Source of the DNA: Bacillus sp. FJAT-44742
GTDB taxonomy: Bacteria; Bacillota; Bacilli; Bacillales; Marinococcaceae
Assembly (NCBI RefSeq): GCF_002797315.1
Contig: NZ_KZ454936.1
Span: forward strand, 2,985,645-3,049,644
Direction: 5' to 3'
Length of the DNA stretch: 64,000 nucleotides
A model generated the notes under the pieces. That model saw only the letters and a program-made list of their open reading frames with translations. It searched no databases and was not told where the DNA came from. The position numbers were made by a program, and so were the translations under genes. This document shows positions 33,059 to 42,426 of the stretch, piece after piece; the stretch's first letter is position 1, and every line of letters starts with the position of its first letter.

Positions 33059-34420
33059 TTATGAACCGGAAAGATTGTACTGTTTTATCTTATCTCGAAG
33101 ACCACGTTCACTGATTCCAAGCATGGAAGCCGTATTTTTCCTGCTCCCTTTCATTTTCTTCAAGGTTGCCTGAATGACCTCTTTTTCAACCTCTTTCATT
33201 GTTAAGCCGACAAAAGCTTCAGCTGCTTGCTCCCGTGAAAACTCCAATGCTTTTCCTTCGTTCAAATAAGGGGGAAGGTCATCAATCTCAATCATGTCCC
33301 CTTCCGCAATAACCATTGAAGCTTCCACAATGTTAGCCAATTCTCTGATATTTCCCGGATAGCTGTGCTGAAGCAGGCTTGTCTCAGCAGGCTTTGTCAG
33401 GCCTTTGATGCCCTTCCCTAATTCTTTATTGTAAATACTTAAAAAGTGCCGGATCAAATAGGGTAAATCTTCTTTTCTTTCTCTTAAGGGCGGAAGTTCG
33501 ATTTGAATGACATTCATCCGAAAATAGAGATCCTCTCTAAATTCACCGTTAGCTACCGCTTTGCTTAAATCCTTATTGGTGGCAGCAATCACTCTTACAT
33601 CTAGTTTTTCCGTCCGATTTGAACCGAGGGGAGTGACTTCCTTCAATTGTAATACCCGCAGTAACTTTGCCTGCAAAGCCAGTGACATATCACCAATTTC
33701 ATCTAAAAACATCGTCCCCTTATTAGCCAGCTGAAATTTCCCTTGCTTACTGGCTGTTGCTCCTGTAAATGCTCCTTTTTCATAGCCAAATAATTCACTT
33801 TCAAGGAGGTGCTCCGGGATGGCTGCACAATTGACAACCTCAAAATGCTCCCTCTTCCGCTTTCCGGAAAAATGAACGGCCCGGGCCACAAGCTCTTTGC
33901 CCGTTCCGCTTTCTCCCGTAATGAGCACGTTGGTATCTACCTCTTTTACTTTGTCAATCATTTGGTAGACCTTGGCCATAGATTGACTGCTTCCGATCAT
34001 CCCATCTTTGCTGTATTTCTTTTCAAGCTCTTGAGTTAAGTACTCAACCTGATGATTTAGTTCATTGTAGTGGAGAGCTCGGCGTATGACCGAGGTAAGC
34101 TCTTCTGTGTTAACAGGTTTGGTAAGGTACGAATAAGCGCCCAGGTGCAAGGCATTCACTGATGATTCAATCGTGCCGTAGGCCGTAATCATAATTACAA
34201 CCATGCCAGGATTTTCTTGTTTTATTTCCTGCAAAACGTCCAGACCGTCCCTGTTTCCTATTTTTAGGTCAAGAAGACAGAGGTGATAATGACTTTCCTT
34301 GATTAATTGAACTCCCTGATCCGGGTCAGTTGTGCTTTCAACCTCGTATTCGTCCTCCAGTGCAAATTCCAATGAAGCACATATAGACGGTTCATCATCT
34401 ATTATCAGTATTCTTTTCAT
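33059..34420 (-). CDS. NtrC-type sigma-54-dependent response regulator
   Basis: The 453-residue protein has a receiver domain (phospho-acceptor Asp51 in LCLLDLKIG, Lys near 101 in TKPV). A sigma-54 activator AAA+ domain follows, with Walker A GESGTGKEL at about 170, the sigma-54 contact loop GAFTGA in YEKGAFTGATAS, and Walker B FLDEIGDM. The C-terminal Fis-type helix-turn-helix reads NTASMLGISERGLRDKIKQY. It should be phosphorylated by the kinase encoded 21 bp upstream and activate the TRAP operon from the perfect −24/−12 promoter just downstream of its own gene. The ATG follows AGGAGGGAGAG. Confidence 0.95.
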   Translation of the reverse strand: MKRILIIDDEPSICASLEFALEDEYEVESTTDPDQGVQLIKESHYHLCLLDLKIGNRDGLDVLQEIKQENPGMVVIMITAYGTIESSVNALHLGAYSYLTKPVNTEELTSVIRRALHYNELNHQVEYLTQELEKKYSKDGMIGSSQSMAKVYQMIDKVKEVDTNVLITGESGTGKELVARAVHFSGKRKREHFEVVNCAAIPEHLLESELFGYEKGAFTGATASKQGKFQLANKGTMFLDEIGDMSLALQAKLLRVLQLKEVTPLGSNRTEKLDVRVIAATNKDLSKAVANGEFREDLYFRMNVIQIELPPLRERKEDLPYLIRHFLSIYNKELGKGIKGLTKPAETSLLQHSYPGNIRELANIVEASMVIAEGDMIEIDDLPPYLNEGKALEFSREQAAEAFVGLTMKEVEKEVIQATLKKMKGSRKNTASMLGISERGLRDKIKQYNLSGS

Positions 34421-34441
34421 GCCTTATCTCTCCCTCCTGTC

Positions 34442-36466
34442 TTATTCCTTTGAAGCTTCTCCTCTGCAAGGAACAATCGGAAATTCGAGCTCAACTTTCG
34501 TTCCTTTCTCCTTCACTCCATCAATTCTTAATTTTCCATGGTTTTCTTTCACGTATTGCTGAGCAATAGACAAGCCAAGGCCTGTTCCTTTTGCTTTTGT
34601 GGTGTAAAAAGGTTCGAATACCTTTTTCTTTGCCTCCTCAGTAATTCCCGGTCCTTCGTCTTTCACAATAACAAACACGGATGAAGGTCCTTTTTTTACT
34701 GTAAGCTGTAAAGAAAGGGAATTGTCGTCTTTTCTTTCTTCCATAGCATCCAGTCCATTTATCATTAAGTTGATGATCACCTGTTTGAGCTGGTCAGGAT
34801 CTGCTTTTACACAAACCTGTTCCGGCCAATCTGTTTCCAGATGAAATCCTTTATTGTTTACAGTTCTTTCAAATAGTATTGCACAATCTTTTACTATAGA
34901 AATAAGATTAACTACTTCAACACTTTGAGTTTTCGGTCGTGCATAATCTATCAGCCCTTCTATTAATTGATTGAGCCTGTCTATTTCCCGGGGGACATGG
35001 GTAGTTATTTGTTTTTGGAACCGTTCACTCTGAAATTTTTTCGGAATCAGCTCAACAAAGGTTTTAATGGATGAAAGGGGGTTTCTGATTTCATGAGCAA
35101 TCCCGGCAACAACCCGGCTTAAAGCCTGATTTTTTTCCTGTTCAAACATTTGCTGCCTCACCATCTGTTCAGCAGTATTGTCCTCGATGGCAAATATAAT
35201 TCCAGTAATCTCACTTGCAAAATTATAAAGAGGATACACATAATAGCGAAGGTATAAGCTTTCATTTTGAGAGTTTGTCCATATGGTTTCCTGCCCAAGA
35301 AACTGTCTTCCCTCCCCTTTCATGACCTGTGCATATTTTCCCTCCAACAGCTTTTTAAGAAGAGGATGCTCTTCGAATCTTTTTCCCTTTATCTCCTCAT
35401 CTGCTTCTAAAAGGTGTATCGCTTTCGGGTTAATCGTCGTCACTTCTCTGTTGTCATTGATCGTAATGATGCCCCGGGGGCTTGAGTTTAAGATCTGCCT
35501 TTGAAACTCGGTACTGTTTTTTGTCTGCTCCACCTGGTATTGAAGAGACTGATTCAGCCGGTTCAGCACCCTTGTTTTCTTATCAACCTCTCGCTTTAAC
35601 TGCCTGTTCCAGCGGACACCAAGAAGCAGCAAAATAATAATGGCTAAAAAAAGCACACCTGTGATTTGCAGAGCCCGCCAAAGCTGACTTATTAATTGTT
35701 CTTCTTCATCCACAAACCAGTTTTCATAAATTTGGGTATAGGTTCCGTCGCTTTTCACCTCACGGATGCCCCTGTTAATTGTATGTAGAAGCTGATAATC
35801 CTCGCCTTGGATTCCAACAGAAAATTCAACGGGAAGAACATAGTTATTCACCACCTGGTAATTTTCAATCAGGTCCCGTTCCTCAAAAAAGTGTTCTGCT
35901 GTGAGAACGTTTCCAACAAAAGCGTCTGCTCTTCCGCTGACAAGGAGCTCCAGCCCTGTCACCTGATTACTTGTGGCTTGATATCTGATCCCTTGAACAT
36001 TTCGTAAAAAGCCGTATTCAATGGTTTCCCTCTGCAAAGCCGTGACTTGCCCGCTAAGACTTGTAATGCCTTCTATGTTTTCCTCCTCGGCAGGCACCAC
36101 CAGCCCGACAGAGCTTGATAGAATGGATTCACTGAACTCCATAAACTCCGCATCCTGTTCTGAAAAATTAATACTAAGAATCATATCAATTTCCCTTTCC
36201 CGGATGGCCTCTAGAGATTCCTCCTTTGACATAGGGATGTATTGAATACGTAAGCCAGTTCTTTCAGCCACTTCATTAAACATTTCAATAGAAAACCCTT
36301 CGAGGTTTTCGTTTTCCAAATGGAGAGGCGGCAGGTCAGGGTCATAAGCCACAATGAATTCCTGTTCTGTTACCGGTGAATAATGGAGGTCTTCTTCAGC
36401 TTTTACATACGAAAAGCTGAACGCTAAACCTAACACCAGTAATAGCATAGTCACAGCTTTCCACAT
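34442..36466 (-). CDS. Sensor histidine kinase with extracellular solute-binding (SBP_bac_3) domain
   Basis: The 674-residue protein has a signal/anchor helix (about 1-23) and an extracellular family-3 solute-binding-like domain (about 35-255, with FIVAYDPDLPPLHLENENLE). One membrane helix near 268-285 and a coiled stretch follow. A PAS domain (about 325-430), a HisKA box (GIAHEIRNPLSSIK) and a HATPase domain (NLMINGLDAME, VKDEGPGI, GTGLGLSIAQQ) complete it. It probably senses the transporter's substrate outside the cell and phosphorylates the NtrC-type regulator. The start follows AAAGGAGGTG. The whole block 28.5-36.5 kb is absent at this place in B. subtilis. Confidence 0.93.
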   Translation of the reverse strand: MWKAVTMLLLVLGLAFSFSYVKAEEDLHYSPVTEQEFIVAYDPDLPPLHLENENLEGFSIEMFNEVAERTGLRIQYIPMSKEESLEAIREREIDMILSINFSEQDAEFMEFSESILSSSVGLVVPAEEENIEGITSLSGQVTALQRETIEYGFLRNVQGIRYQATSNQVTGLELLVSGRADAFVGNVLTAEHFFEERDLIENYQVVNNYVLPVEFSVGIQGEDYQLLHTINRGIREVKSDGTYTQIYENWFVDEEEQLISQLWRALQITGVLFLAIIILLLLGVRWNRQLKREVDKKTRVLNRLNQSLQYQVEQTKNSTEFQRQILNSSPRGIITINDNREVTTINPKAIHLLEADEEIKGKRFEEHPLLKKLLEGKYAQVMKGEGRQFLGQETIWTNSQNESLYLRYYVYPLYNFASEITGIIFAIEDNTAEQMVRQQMFEQEKNQALSRVVAGIAHEIRNPLSSIKTFVELIPKKFQSERFQKQITTHVPREIDRLNQLIEGLIDYARPKTQSVEVVNLISIVKDCAILFERTVNNKGFHLETDWPEQVCVKADPDQLKQVIINLMINGLDAMEERKDDNSLSLQLTVKKGPSSVFVIVKDEGPGITEEAKKKVFEPFYTTKAKGTGLGLSIAQQYVKENHGKLRIDGVKEKGTKVELEFPIVPCRGEASKE

Positions 36467-36550
36467 CGCTCACCCACCTCCTTTTTTCCTATATTCAGTG
36501 TAATCGTTTTAGGAATGAGAAACCATAGGAAGCAGCAGGAAAAGAAATGA

Positions 36551-36597
36551 AAAAGAAGAAACCCCCTGCTCTTCTAAGTCCAGAAGTTCAGAGGGTA
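36551..36597 (-). terminator. Terminator after prfB
   Basis: CCCTCTG..CTTCT and AGAAG..CAGGGGG pair on the minus strand with internal mismatches, followed by TTTCTTCTTTTT, 18 bp past the prfB stop. Confidence 0.6.
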
Positions 36598-36614
36598 ATA
36601 AGGATTCAGCGTAA

Positions 36615-37719
36615 TCATGTTTTCATCGTTGAACGTAAATACTCATCAATAAAAGCATCAAGGCCGCCGTCCATGACTGAAGCTGTGTTTCCAACCTCAT
36701 GGTTTGTACGATGATCCTTTACCATGTTGTATGGATGAAACACATAGGATCGAATCTGGCTTCCCCAGCCAATTTCCTTTTGTTCGCCGCGGATTTCATC
36801 CAGTTCTTTTTGCTGTTCTTCAATTTGGCGCTGATACAGCTTCGCTTTTAGCATTTTCATAGCCTGCTCTCGGTTTTTCAGCTGAGAGCGCTCATTTTGG
36901 CAGGTTACCACCGTGTTGGTGGGCAGGTGTGTAATTCGGACAGCCGAATCTGTCGTATTGACATGCTGCCCTCCTGCGCCGCTCGCCCGGTACGTATCGA
37001 CTTTAAGGTCCTCAGTCCGCACATCGATTTCAACATCCTCATCCATTTCCGGCATAACCTCACAGGAAACAAAAGACGTATGGCGGCGTCCCGAGGAATC
37101 AAATGGAGAAATCCGCACAAGACGGTGAACTCCCTTTTCAGCCTTCAGGTACCCATAAGCGTTATGGCCTTTGATCAATAAGGTTACGCTTTTCACTCCT
37201 GCTTCATCGCCTGGAAGGTAGTCAAGTGTTTCCACTTGGAATCCTCTTTTTTCGGCCCAGCGTGTGTACATCCGCAAAAGCATGGAGGCCCAGTCCTGGG
37301 ACTCTGTGCCGCCTGCTCCTGGGTGGAGCTCAAGGATGGCGTTTTTCTTATCATACGGCTCGCTTAAGAGAAGCTGGAGTTCAAATTCATTCAGCTCTTT
37401 GTTAAGCTCCTTTACTCCTTCTTCAAGCTCTTCGTACAGCCCTTCATCCTCTTCCTCTTTGACGAGCTCATAGGTTACTTCAAGATTCTCGTACTTGTCA
37501 GCAAGGCTCTTAAAGCCATTTGCCGTTTCTTTGAGGACGTTAGATTCGTCAATAACTTTCTTTGATTTGTCGGGATCGTCCCAAAAACCAGGCTCAGTCA
37601 TCTTTTCTTCTAATTCAGCGATTCGTTCTTCCTTTTCAGCGAGGTCAAAGAGACCCCCGGAAGTCCGCTAAACGTTTAGCCATAGTTGAAAGTTCATTCT
37701 TTATATCTGCAAAATCCAC
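36615..37719 (-). CDS. prfB: Peptide chain release factor 2 (programmed +1 frameshift)
   Basis: RF2 terminates translation at UGA and UAA. The body (from the second frame) has the RF2 SPF-equivalent recognition region [15 protein letters not shown] and the catalytic GGQ loop ([19 protein letters not shown]). A short first frame begins at a GTG at 37719, behind GAGGTGAC, and runs 24 codons to CTT TGA (LADFRGSL-stop). Slipping by one base at CTTTGAC (37644-37650) fuses it to [20 protein letters not shown] in the main frame, giving about 367 residues. GGGGG six bases before the slip site acts as the stimulatory Shine-Dalgarno-like element. It follows secA on the same strand, as in B. subtilis. 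Confidence 0.95.
37644..37650 (-). promoter_or_regulatory. prfB +1 frameshift site CTTTGAC
   Basis: CTT-TGA-C follows CGGGGGTCT. The stop codon in the zero frame and the G-rich stimulator are those of the autoregulatory RF2 frameshift: low RF2 levels favour slippage and full-length synthesis. Confidence 0.95.
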
Positions 37720-37743
37720 AATTGTCACCTCATATTAGTTTGG

Positions 37744-38081
37744 GGTGCCTGGCACCACGACCCGTTGTAACATTCCTTTTTCGGGAAATCCCTTTGCACC
37801 AGGCATTGCAGCCCTTTTTATATTACAACCCATTTGGGGTGCCTGGCACCTCGACCTGTTGTAACATTCTTTTTTCGGGAAATCCCTTTGCGCCTGGCAC
37901 TGCGGCACTTTTTATATTACAACCCATCGCTGGTGCCTGGCACCACGACTCGTTGTAACATTCTTTTTTCAAGAAATCCCTTTGCGCCTGGCACTGCGGC
38001 ACTTTTTATATTACAACCCATCGCTGGTGCCTGGCACTGCGAGACTTTTTATATTACAACCCATTGCAGCTGCCTGGCACC
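37744..38081. repeat. 94-bp tandem array of REP/MITE-like units between prfB and secA
   Basis: Cores begin at 37744, 37838, 37932 and 38026, an exact 94-bp period, with a final core at 38069-38081, five bases from the secA stop. The first three units are nearly identical: core, GTTGTAACATTC, a secondary half-core GCGCCTGGCACTGCGG, then ATATTACAACCCAT. The fourth lacks about 50 bp, as if lost by recombination between the secondary and primary core. The array occupies nearly the whole secA-prfB gap. Confidence 0.92.
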
Positions 38082-38086
38082 TTGAT

Positions 38087-40618
38087 TTATGCCTTTGCTT
38101 TTGCCACGCCGCAGCAGTTTTTGTACTTTTTCCCGCTGCCACAAGGGCAAGACGCGTTACGTCCTATTTCCTGTGCTTTCCGGACTGGCTGGCGCTTTTT
38201 TTCATTTCGTTCCGTATTGTTGCCATGAACTGCTTTCCCCTGGGCAACAGGCTCACGCTCTAAATTATTAGACTCAATTTTGGTTTTCATCACATGAGTT
38301 GTTACTTCCTCTTCAATAGATGCTACCATCTCTTCAAACATGTTAAAGCCTTCAAACTTATATTCACGAAGAGGGTCATTCTGCCCGTAAGCGCGCAAGT
38401 GAATGCCCTGACGAAGCTGATCCATCTGATCGATATGACTCATCCATTTGCGATCCACAGCGCGAAGCATGACGACTTTCTCAAACTCACGCATATGCTC
38501 TTCGCCGACCTCTTCTTCTTTTTGCTTGTACTCTTCTTTCACCTTTTCCATGACAAGGTCAATGATTTCTTCAGGCTCCTTGCCCCAGATTTCTTTTGTG
38601 GTCATTTCGTACTCTGAAAAGGCCACGCCATTCAGGTAGTTCACAATAGCATCAAGATCCCAATCCTCAGGAACTTCCTCTTCAGGTGTATGCGCCCTGA
38701 CCCCTCGTTCAACGGTAGAATTGATCATTTTCATGACAATTTCACTCAGATTCTCTGACTCGAGAACTTCCATCCGCTGAGCGTATACAATATCACGCTG
38801 TTCACGCATCACATCGTCATATTGAAGGATTTGCTTACGGGTATCAAAGTTGGAGCCTTCTACTCGTTTTTGAGCTGTTTCTACTGCACGGCTGACTAGT
38901 CTGCTTTCAATTGGCTGATCTTCTTCCATGCCCAGCTTTTCCATCATGCCCCGCATGTTATCCGAGCCGAAACGGCGCATTAATTCATCATCCATAGAAA
39001 GATAAAACTGAGATACACCAGGATCTCCTTGACGGCCGGAACGTCCCCGGAGCTGGTTATCAATACGACGGCTTTCGTGACGCTCTGTACCTATAACATA
39101 CAGGCCTCCAAGCTCTCTTACACCCTCGCCAAGTTTAATATCTGTTCCTCGTCCCGCCATGTTCGTTGCAATCGTAACTGCACCTTTCTGGCCTGCATTT
39201 TCAATAATCTTCGCTTCATTTTCATGATTTTTCGCATTAAGGACATTATGTGGAACACGACGCTTTTTCAATAGCTTCGAAACGTGTTCAGAGGTTTCTA
39301 CACTTACAGTACCAACAAGCACTGGCTGACCTGTTTTATAAAGCTCTTCTATCTTTTCAACCACCGCTTTAAACTTTCCGTCTTTAGACTTGTAAATTAA
39401 ATCGGCGTTGTCCTCACGGGCAATCGGCTTATTCGTAGGAATAGAAGTTACATTCATTCCATAAATATTTTGGAATTCTTCTTCCTCGGTCTTTGCCGTT
39501 CCCGTCATCCCTGCAAGCTTTTGGTACATACGGAAATAGTTCTGGAACGTAATTGACGCCAAAGTCATGCTTTCTTTTTGAACTTGAAGGCCTTCTTTTA
39601 CTTCAATGGCTTGATGAAGGCCGTCACTGTAACGACGTCCCTTCATTAAACGGCCTGTAAATTGGTCAACAATGACAGCCTCACCGTCATCAACCACGTA
39701 ATCCGAGTCTTTTACCATGGCAACATGGGCTTTAAGAGCCTGATTAATATGGTGGGTTATGGAAACATTTTTCGCGTCAAAAAGGTTCTCAACGTTAAAG
39801 TGCCGCTCTGCTTTATTAACGCCCTCTTCGGTCAGCTGTACATTCTTTGTTTTTTCATCAAAAGTAAAATCTTCTTCTTTATTTAAAAAGCGTACAAATG
39901 CATCCGCTTCGGCATACATTTGGGTTGTCTGTTCTACTGAGCCGGAAATGATCAAAGGTGTACGAGCTTCATCAATTAAAATAGAGTCGACTTCATCGAC
40001 TACCGCAAAATTGAGTGGCCGCTGCACCATTTGCTCCTTATAAAGAACCATGTTGTCACGCAAATAATCAAAACCATACTCATTATTGGTCCCGTAGGTG
40101 ATATCGCAGCTATAAGCTTCACGCTTTTCGTCTTTTGTCATACCTTTTTCGTTCAAACCTACAGTTAACCCTAAAAATCTATATAAATCACCCATTTGTT
40201 CACTGTCACGACGGGCAAGATAATCGTTGACCGTAATCACGTGTACTCCTTTACCAGTAATCGCGTTCAGATATACCGGCATGGTGGCAACCAACGTTTT
40301 CCCTTCACCTGTCTTCATCTCAGCGATATCTCCGTCATGAAGCACAAGAGCACCCATAATCTGGACTCTAAACGGTGTCATGTTCAGCACTCGCCCTGCT
40401 GCTTCACGAACAACCGCAAAGGCTTCCGGAAGAAGCTTATCAAGAGACTCACCATTTTGGTAACGCTCTTTGAACTCTTCTGTCTTCTGGCGGAGACCGT
40501 CATCCGACAGCTTCTTCATATCATCAGCCAGTGATTCTACCTGGACCACTGATTTTTCCAACTTCTTCACTTGACGCTGGTTTGTATCTCCAATGACTTT
40601 TTTTAGCAAGCCCATCAT
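38087..40618 (-). CDS. secA: Preprotein translocase ATPase SecA
   Basis: SecA drives export of unfolded preproteins through SecYEG. The 843 residues include the Walker A loop [13 protein letters not shown] near residue 100 and [32 protein letters not shown] is the DEAD region, [13 protein letters not shown] lies in NBD2, and [23 protein letters not shown] is the helical scaffold. The C-terminal zinc-binding SEC-C motif [13 protein letters not shown] is complete. Two consecutive ATG codons (40618, 40615) could start it. Gene order hpf-secA-prfB is that of B. subtilis, but here a tandem repeat array separates secA from prfB. Confidence 0.98.
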   Translation of the reverse strand: MMGLLKKVIGDTNQRQVKKLEKSVVQVESLADDMKKLSDDGLRQKTEEFKERYQNGESLDKLLPEAFAVVREAAGRVLNMTPFRVQIMGALVLHDGDIAEMKTGEGKTLVATMPVYLNAITGKGVHVITVNDYLARRDSEQMGDLYRFLGLTVGLNEKGMTKDEKREAYSCDITYGTNNEYGFDYLRDNMVLYKEQMVQRPLNFAVVDEVDSILIDEARTPLIISGSVEQTTQMYAEADAFVRFLNKEEDFTFDEKTKNVQLTEEGVNKAERHFNVENLFDAKNVSITHHINQALKAHVAMVKDSDYVVDDGEAVIVDQFTGRLMKGRRYSDGLHQAIEVKEGLQVQKESMTLASITFQNYFRMYQKLAGMTGTAKTEEEEFQNIYGMNVTSIPTNKPIAREDNADLIYKSKDGKFKAVVEKIEELYKTGQPVLVGTVSVETSEHVSKLLKKRRVPHNVLNAKNHENEAKIIENAGQKGAVTIATNMAGRGTDIKLGEGVRELGGLYVIGTERHESRRIDNQLRGRSGRQGDPGVSQFYLSMDDELMRRFGSDNMRGMMEKLGMEEDQPIESRLVSRAVETAQKRVEGSNFDTRKQILQYDDVMREQRDIVYAQRMEVLESENLSEIVMKMINSTVERGVRAHTPEEEVPEDWDLDAIVNYLNGVAFSEYEMTTKEIWGKEPEEIIDLVMEKVKEEYKQKEEEVGEEHMREFEKVVMLRAVDRKWMSHIDQMDQLRQGIHLRAYGQNDPLREYKFEGFNMFEEMVASIEEEVTTHVMKTKIESNNLEREPVAQGKAVHGNNTERNEKKRQPVRKAQEIGRNASCPCGSGKKYKNCCGVAKAKA

Positions 40619-40767
40619 AATTTAAATCATCGTCCTCTCTTTCATCTGCAGATGAAAATAAGTCTCGCACTTATGCTTCATTTTATCAGTTTGTCTTATT
40701 CGTTACAACGGGGGAGAAACCGTGAAGAAAGGAAGAAGAAGTCATTATATGAAAGACCCCTGTAAGA

Positions 40768-40780
40768 GGTGCCTGGCACC
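40768..40780. repeat. Single REP/MITE-like core between hpf and secA
   Basis: GGTGCCTGGCACC, T-centred, is followed within 25 bp by TGTAAT and TGTAAC. It is isolated; no second core lies within 120 bp. Confidence 0.75.
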
Positions 40781-40892
40781 CTTTTGATATGTAATGTTGT
40801 TGTAACAATCGAATGGAGTGAGCTTGAAAATCCACCTTCCAAGCGTCAGCCAGTTCCTTTTACAGGTTTGCGCCAATATAGCTTTAAAGCGT

Positions 40893-40924
40893 TAAAAGGC
40901 ACAACCGTCTAGTGACAGTTGCGC
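40893..40924 (-). terminator. Terminator after hpf
   Basis: GGCGCAACTGTC and GACGGTTGTGCC (two mismatches) around ACTA, followed by TTTT on the minus strand. Confidence 0.75.
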
Positions 40925-40965
40925 CCTCTCATTCTGTAGTTTTTTAAAATGATCTCTTTGTCGCT

Positions 40966-41529
40966 TTATTCTGGTTCAATCAATCCGTAGCGTCCATCTT
41001 TGCGACGGTACACCACATTCGTGGAACCACTTACTGCATCTGCAAAAACAAAGAAGTTATGACCGAGCATATCCATTTGCAGGATGGCTTCCTCTGCATC
41101 CATCGGCTTTAAGTTAAACCGTTTGTTACGGACGATTTCCAACTCATCATCATCTTCTGGAACAGCTTCACCGTTAGCTTCTGTGAGTTCTTCCAGTTCA
41201 TTTTTGAACATGTACTTTACGCTTCCATCTTGACGGAACTTACGGTTTACTTTTGTTTTATGCTTACGGATCTGCCTTTCCAGCTTTTCCGTAACAAGAT
41301 CAATAGCAGCGTACATGTCCGTGTGTCGTTCTTCTGCTCTTAAAAGGAGTTGAGGCATTGGAATTGTAATTTCAATGATGTTTTGACTGTTTAGAACCTG
41401 CATATTCACGTGGACATCTGCTACTGGGGTAGTGTCAAAATACCTTTCTAGCTTACCGACTTTCTTTTCCACATATTTTCTTAATGCTGGAGTTACATCA
41501 ATGTTTTCGCCACGAATGTTGTAGTTCAT
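40966..41529 (-). CDS. hpf: Long-form ribosome hibernation promoting factor
   Basis: Long HPF (YvyD) binds the 30S subunit and, through its C-terminal domain, pairs ribosomes into inactive 100S dimers. The 187 residues comprise the N-terminal S30AE domain (MNYNIRGENIDVTPALRKYV) and a linker around residue 100-130. The dimerisation domain has VRNKRFNLKPMDAEEAILQM and ends RRKDGRYGLIEPE. The start was placed at the ATG 41529 behind AAGGAGGAG. The frame is open for 58 more codons, but that part runs through a repeat unit and shows no homology. Expression control (sigma-B/sigma-H in B. subtilis) could not be read. Confidence 0.96.
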   Translation of the reverse strand: MNYNIRGENIDVTPALRKYVEKKVGKLERYFDTTPVADVHVNMQVLNSQNIIEITIPMPQLLLRAEERHTDMYAAIDLVTEKLERQIRKHKTKVNRKFRQDGSVKYMFKNELEELTEANGEAVPEDDDELEIVRNKRFNLKPMDAEEAILQMDMLGHNFFVFADAVSGSTNVVYRRKDGRYGLIEPE

Positions 41530-41662
41530 CAAATGAACTCCTCCTTTCAATACCTCTTTAATTCTATATTCCTTCATCCATTCCCTTCTAAAACGACAAA
41601 TAACCAAAGATTTCTTTTCGACACCCAATTTCAGGTGCTTTTTTTTCGTTTTTTTTTGGGGG

Positions 41663-41888
41663 GGTGCCTGGCACCACAACCAATTGTCACACTCCTGTAA
41701 CATGACTCGCCGGCCAAACGACTGCTACTCGCGGGCTCTCTCCCTTTTCTACCCACCGCACCTCATTCGGGTGCCTGGCACCACAACAAGTTGTCACATC
41801 CCTGTAACACGACTCGCTGGCCAGACGCCTGCTGCGCGCGGACCGCATCCTTTTCTACCCACCGCACCTCATTCGGGTGCCTGGCACC
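41663..41888. repeat. Tandem REP/MITE-like array upstream of hpf
   Basis: T-centred cores at 41663, 41770 and 41876 are spaced 107 and 106 bp. The two units between them share CACAACNANTTGTCACA, CTGTAACA, GACTCGC and CTACCCACCGCACCTCATTC. A further TGTCACATCCCTGTAAC follows the third core. The inner sequence differs from that of the 94-bp array beside secA. The rest of the 41530-42012 interval holds the hpf leader and the csp terminator. Confidence 0.88.
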
Positions 41889-41924
41889 ACAACCAATTGT
41901 CACATCCCTGTAACTGATATATAG

Positions 41925-41964
41925 AAAAACCCTGCTTCTTGGCGCTAACCAAGAAACAGGGTTT
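41925..41964 (-). terminator. Terminator after the cold-shock gene
   Basis: AACCCTGTTTCTTGG and CCAAGAAGCAGGGTT form a 15-bp stem with one mismatch around TTAGCG, then TTTC on the minus strand. Confidence 0.85.
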
Positions 41965-42012
41965 GTTTGTGTGAGTTAATGAATGAAAGCTTTGGCAGCT
42001 GACAGAATGTCC

Positions 42013-42210
42013 TTAGATTTTTTCTACATTAGCAGCTTGCGGCCCGCGGGAACCTTCAACAATCTCAAACTCAACATCCTGACCATCTTCCAGAGACTTA
42101 TACCCTTCTGTGTTAATTGCTGAGAAGTGCACAAATACGTCGTCTCCATCTTCACGTTCAATGAAACCAAAACCTTTTTCGTTGTTAAACCATTTTACTT
42201 TACCTTGCAT
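42013..42210 (-). CDS. Cold-shock RNA-binding protein (CspB/C/D type)
   Basis: The 65-residue OB-fold protein has both RNA-binding motifs: KGFGFIER (RNP1) and DVFVHFSAI (RNP2). It starts [13 protein letters not shown] and ends GPQAANVEK, typical of Bacillus Csp proteins that melt mRNA secondary structure. The paralogue (B, C or D) cannot be decided from sequence alone. The ATG follows GAAAGGAATGG. The 5' leader carries two hairpins. Confidence 0.95.
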   Translation of the reverse strand: MQGKVKWFNNEKGFGFIEREDGDDVFVHFSAINTEGYKSLEDGQDVEFEIVEGSRGPQAANVEKI

Positions 42211-42320
42211 ACATTTCCATTCCTTTCAAATTCGAAAATTCTGCGGTTGCGCCGCATTGCTCACAGCTAAGATCGAGACCTGTGCAGGGACTTTACGCTC
42301 CTGCACAAAAGCCAATCTTA
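42211..42320 (-). promoter_or_regulatory. Structured 5' leader of the cold-shock gene
   Basis: On the minus strand GTGCAGG..CCCTGCAC and TGCGG..CCGCA form two hairpins in the ~110 nt before the start codon. Long structured leaders of csp mRNAs commonly mediate cold control; this function is inferred, not shown. Confidence 0.4.
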
Positions 42321-42426
42321 AACTGCCTACTTAATATTACCCCTTACCTATGAAATGTATGCATGTTTTTTACAAATTTGATTAAATTTACATTCCCTTA
42401 AATTTTTCCGCTGCACCATTATCCAC

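Larger units (their letters stand above)
40619..40965. other. Interval between secA and hpf
   Basis: The 347 bp hold one repeat core (40768) and the hpf terminator. No gene is seen; no promoter for secA is convincing enough to list. Confidence 0.5.

Noticed and set aside
37744-38081. CRISPR array
   Set aside because: Units are nearly identical over the whole 94 bp with no unique spacers, no cas genes are near, and the repeat is not of CRISPR length.
41530-41703. 58-codon N-terminal extension of hpf
   Set aside because: It reads through a repeat core, lacks homology, and the ATG at 41529 has an excellent ribosome-binding site.
41663-41888. TGGCAC within the repeat core as a sigma-54 −24 element
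   Set aside because: The required TTGC at the −12 spacing is missing after the cores examined; the similarity is incidental.
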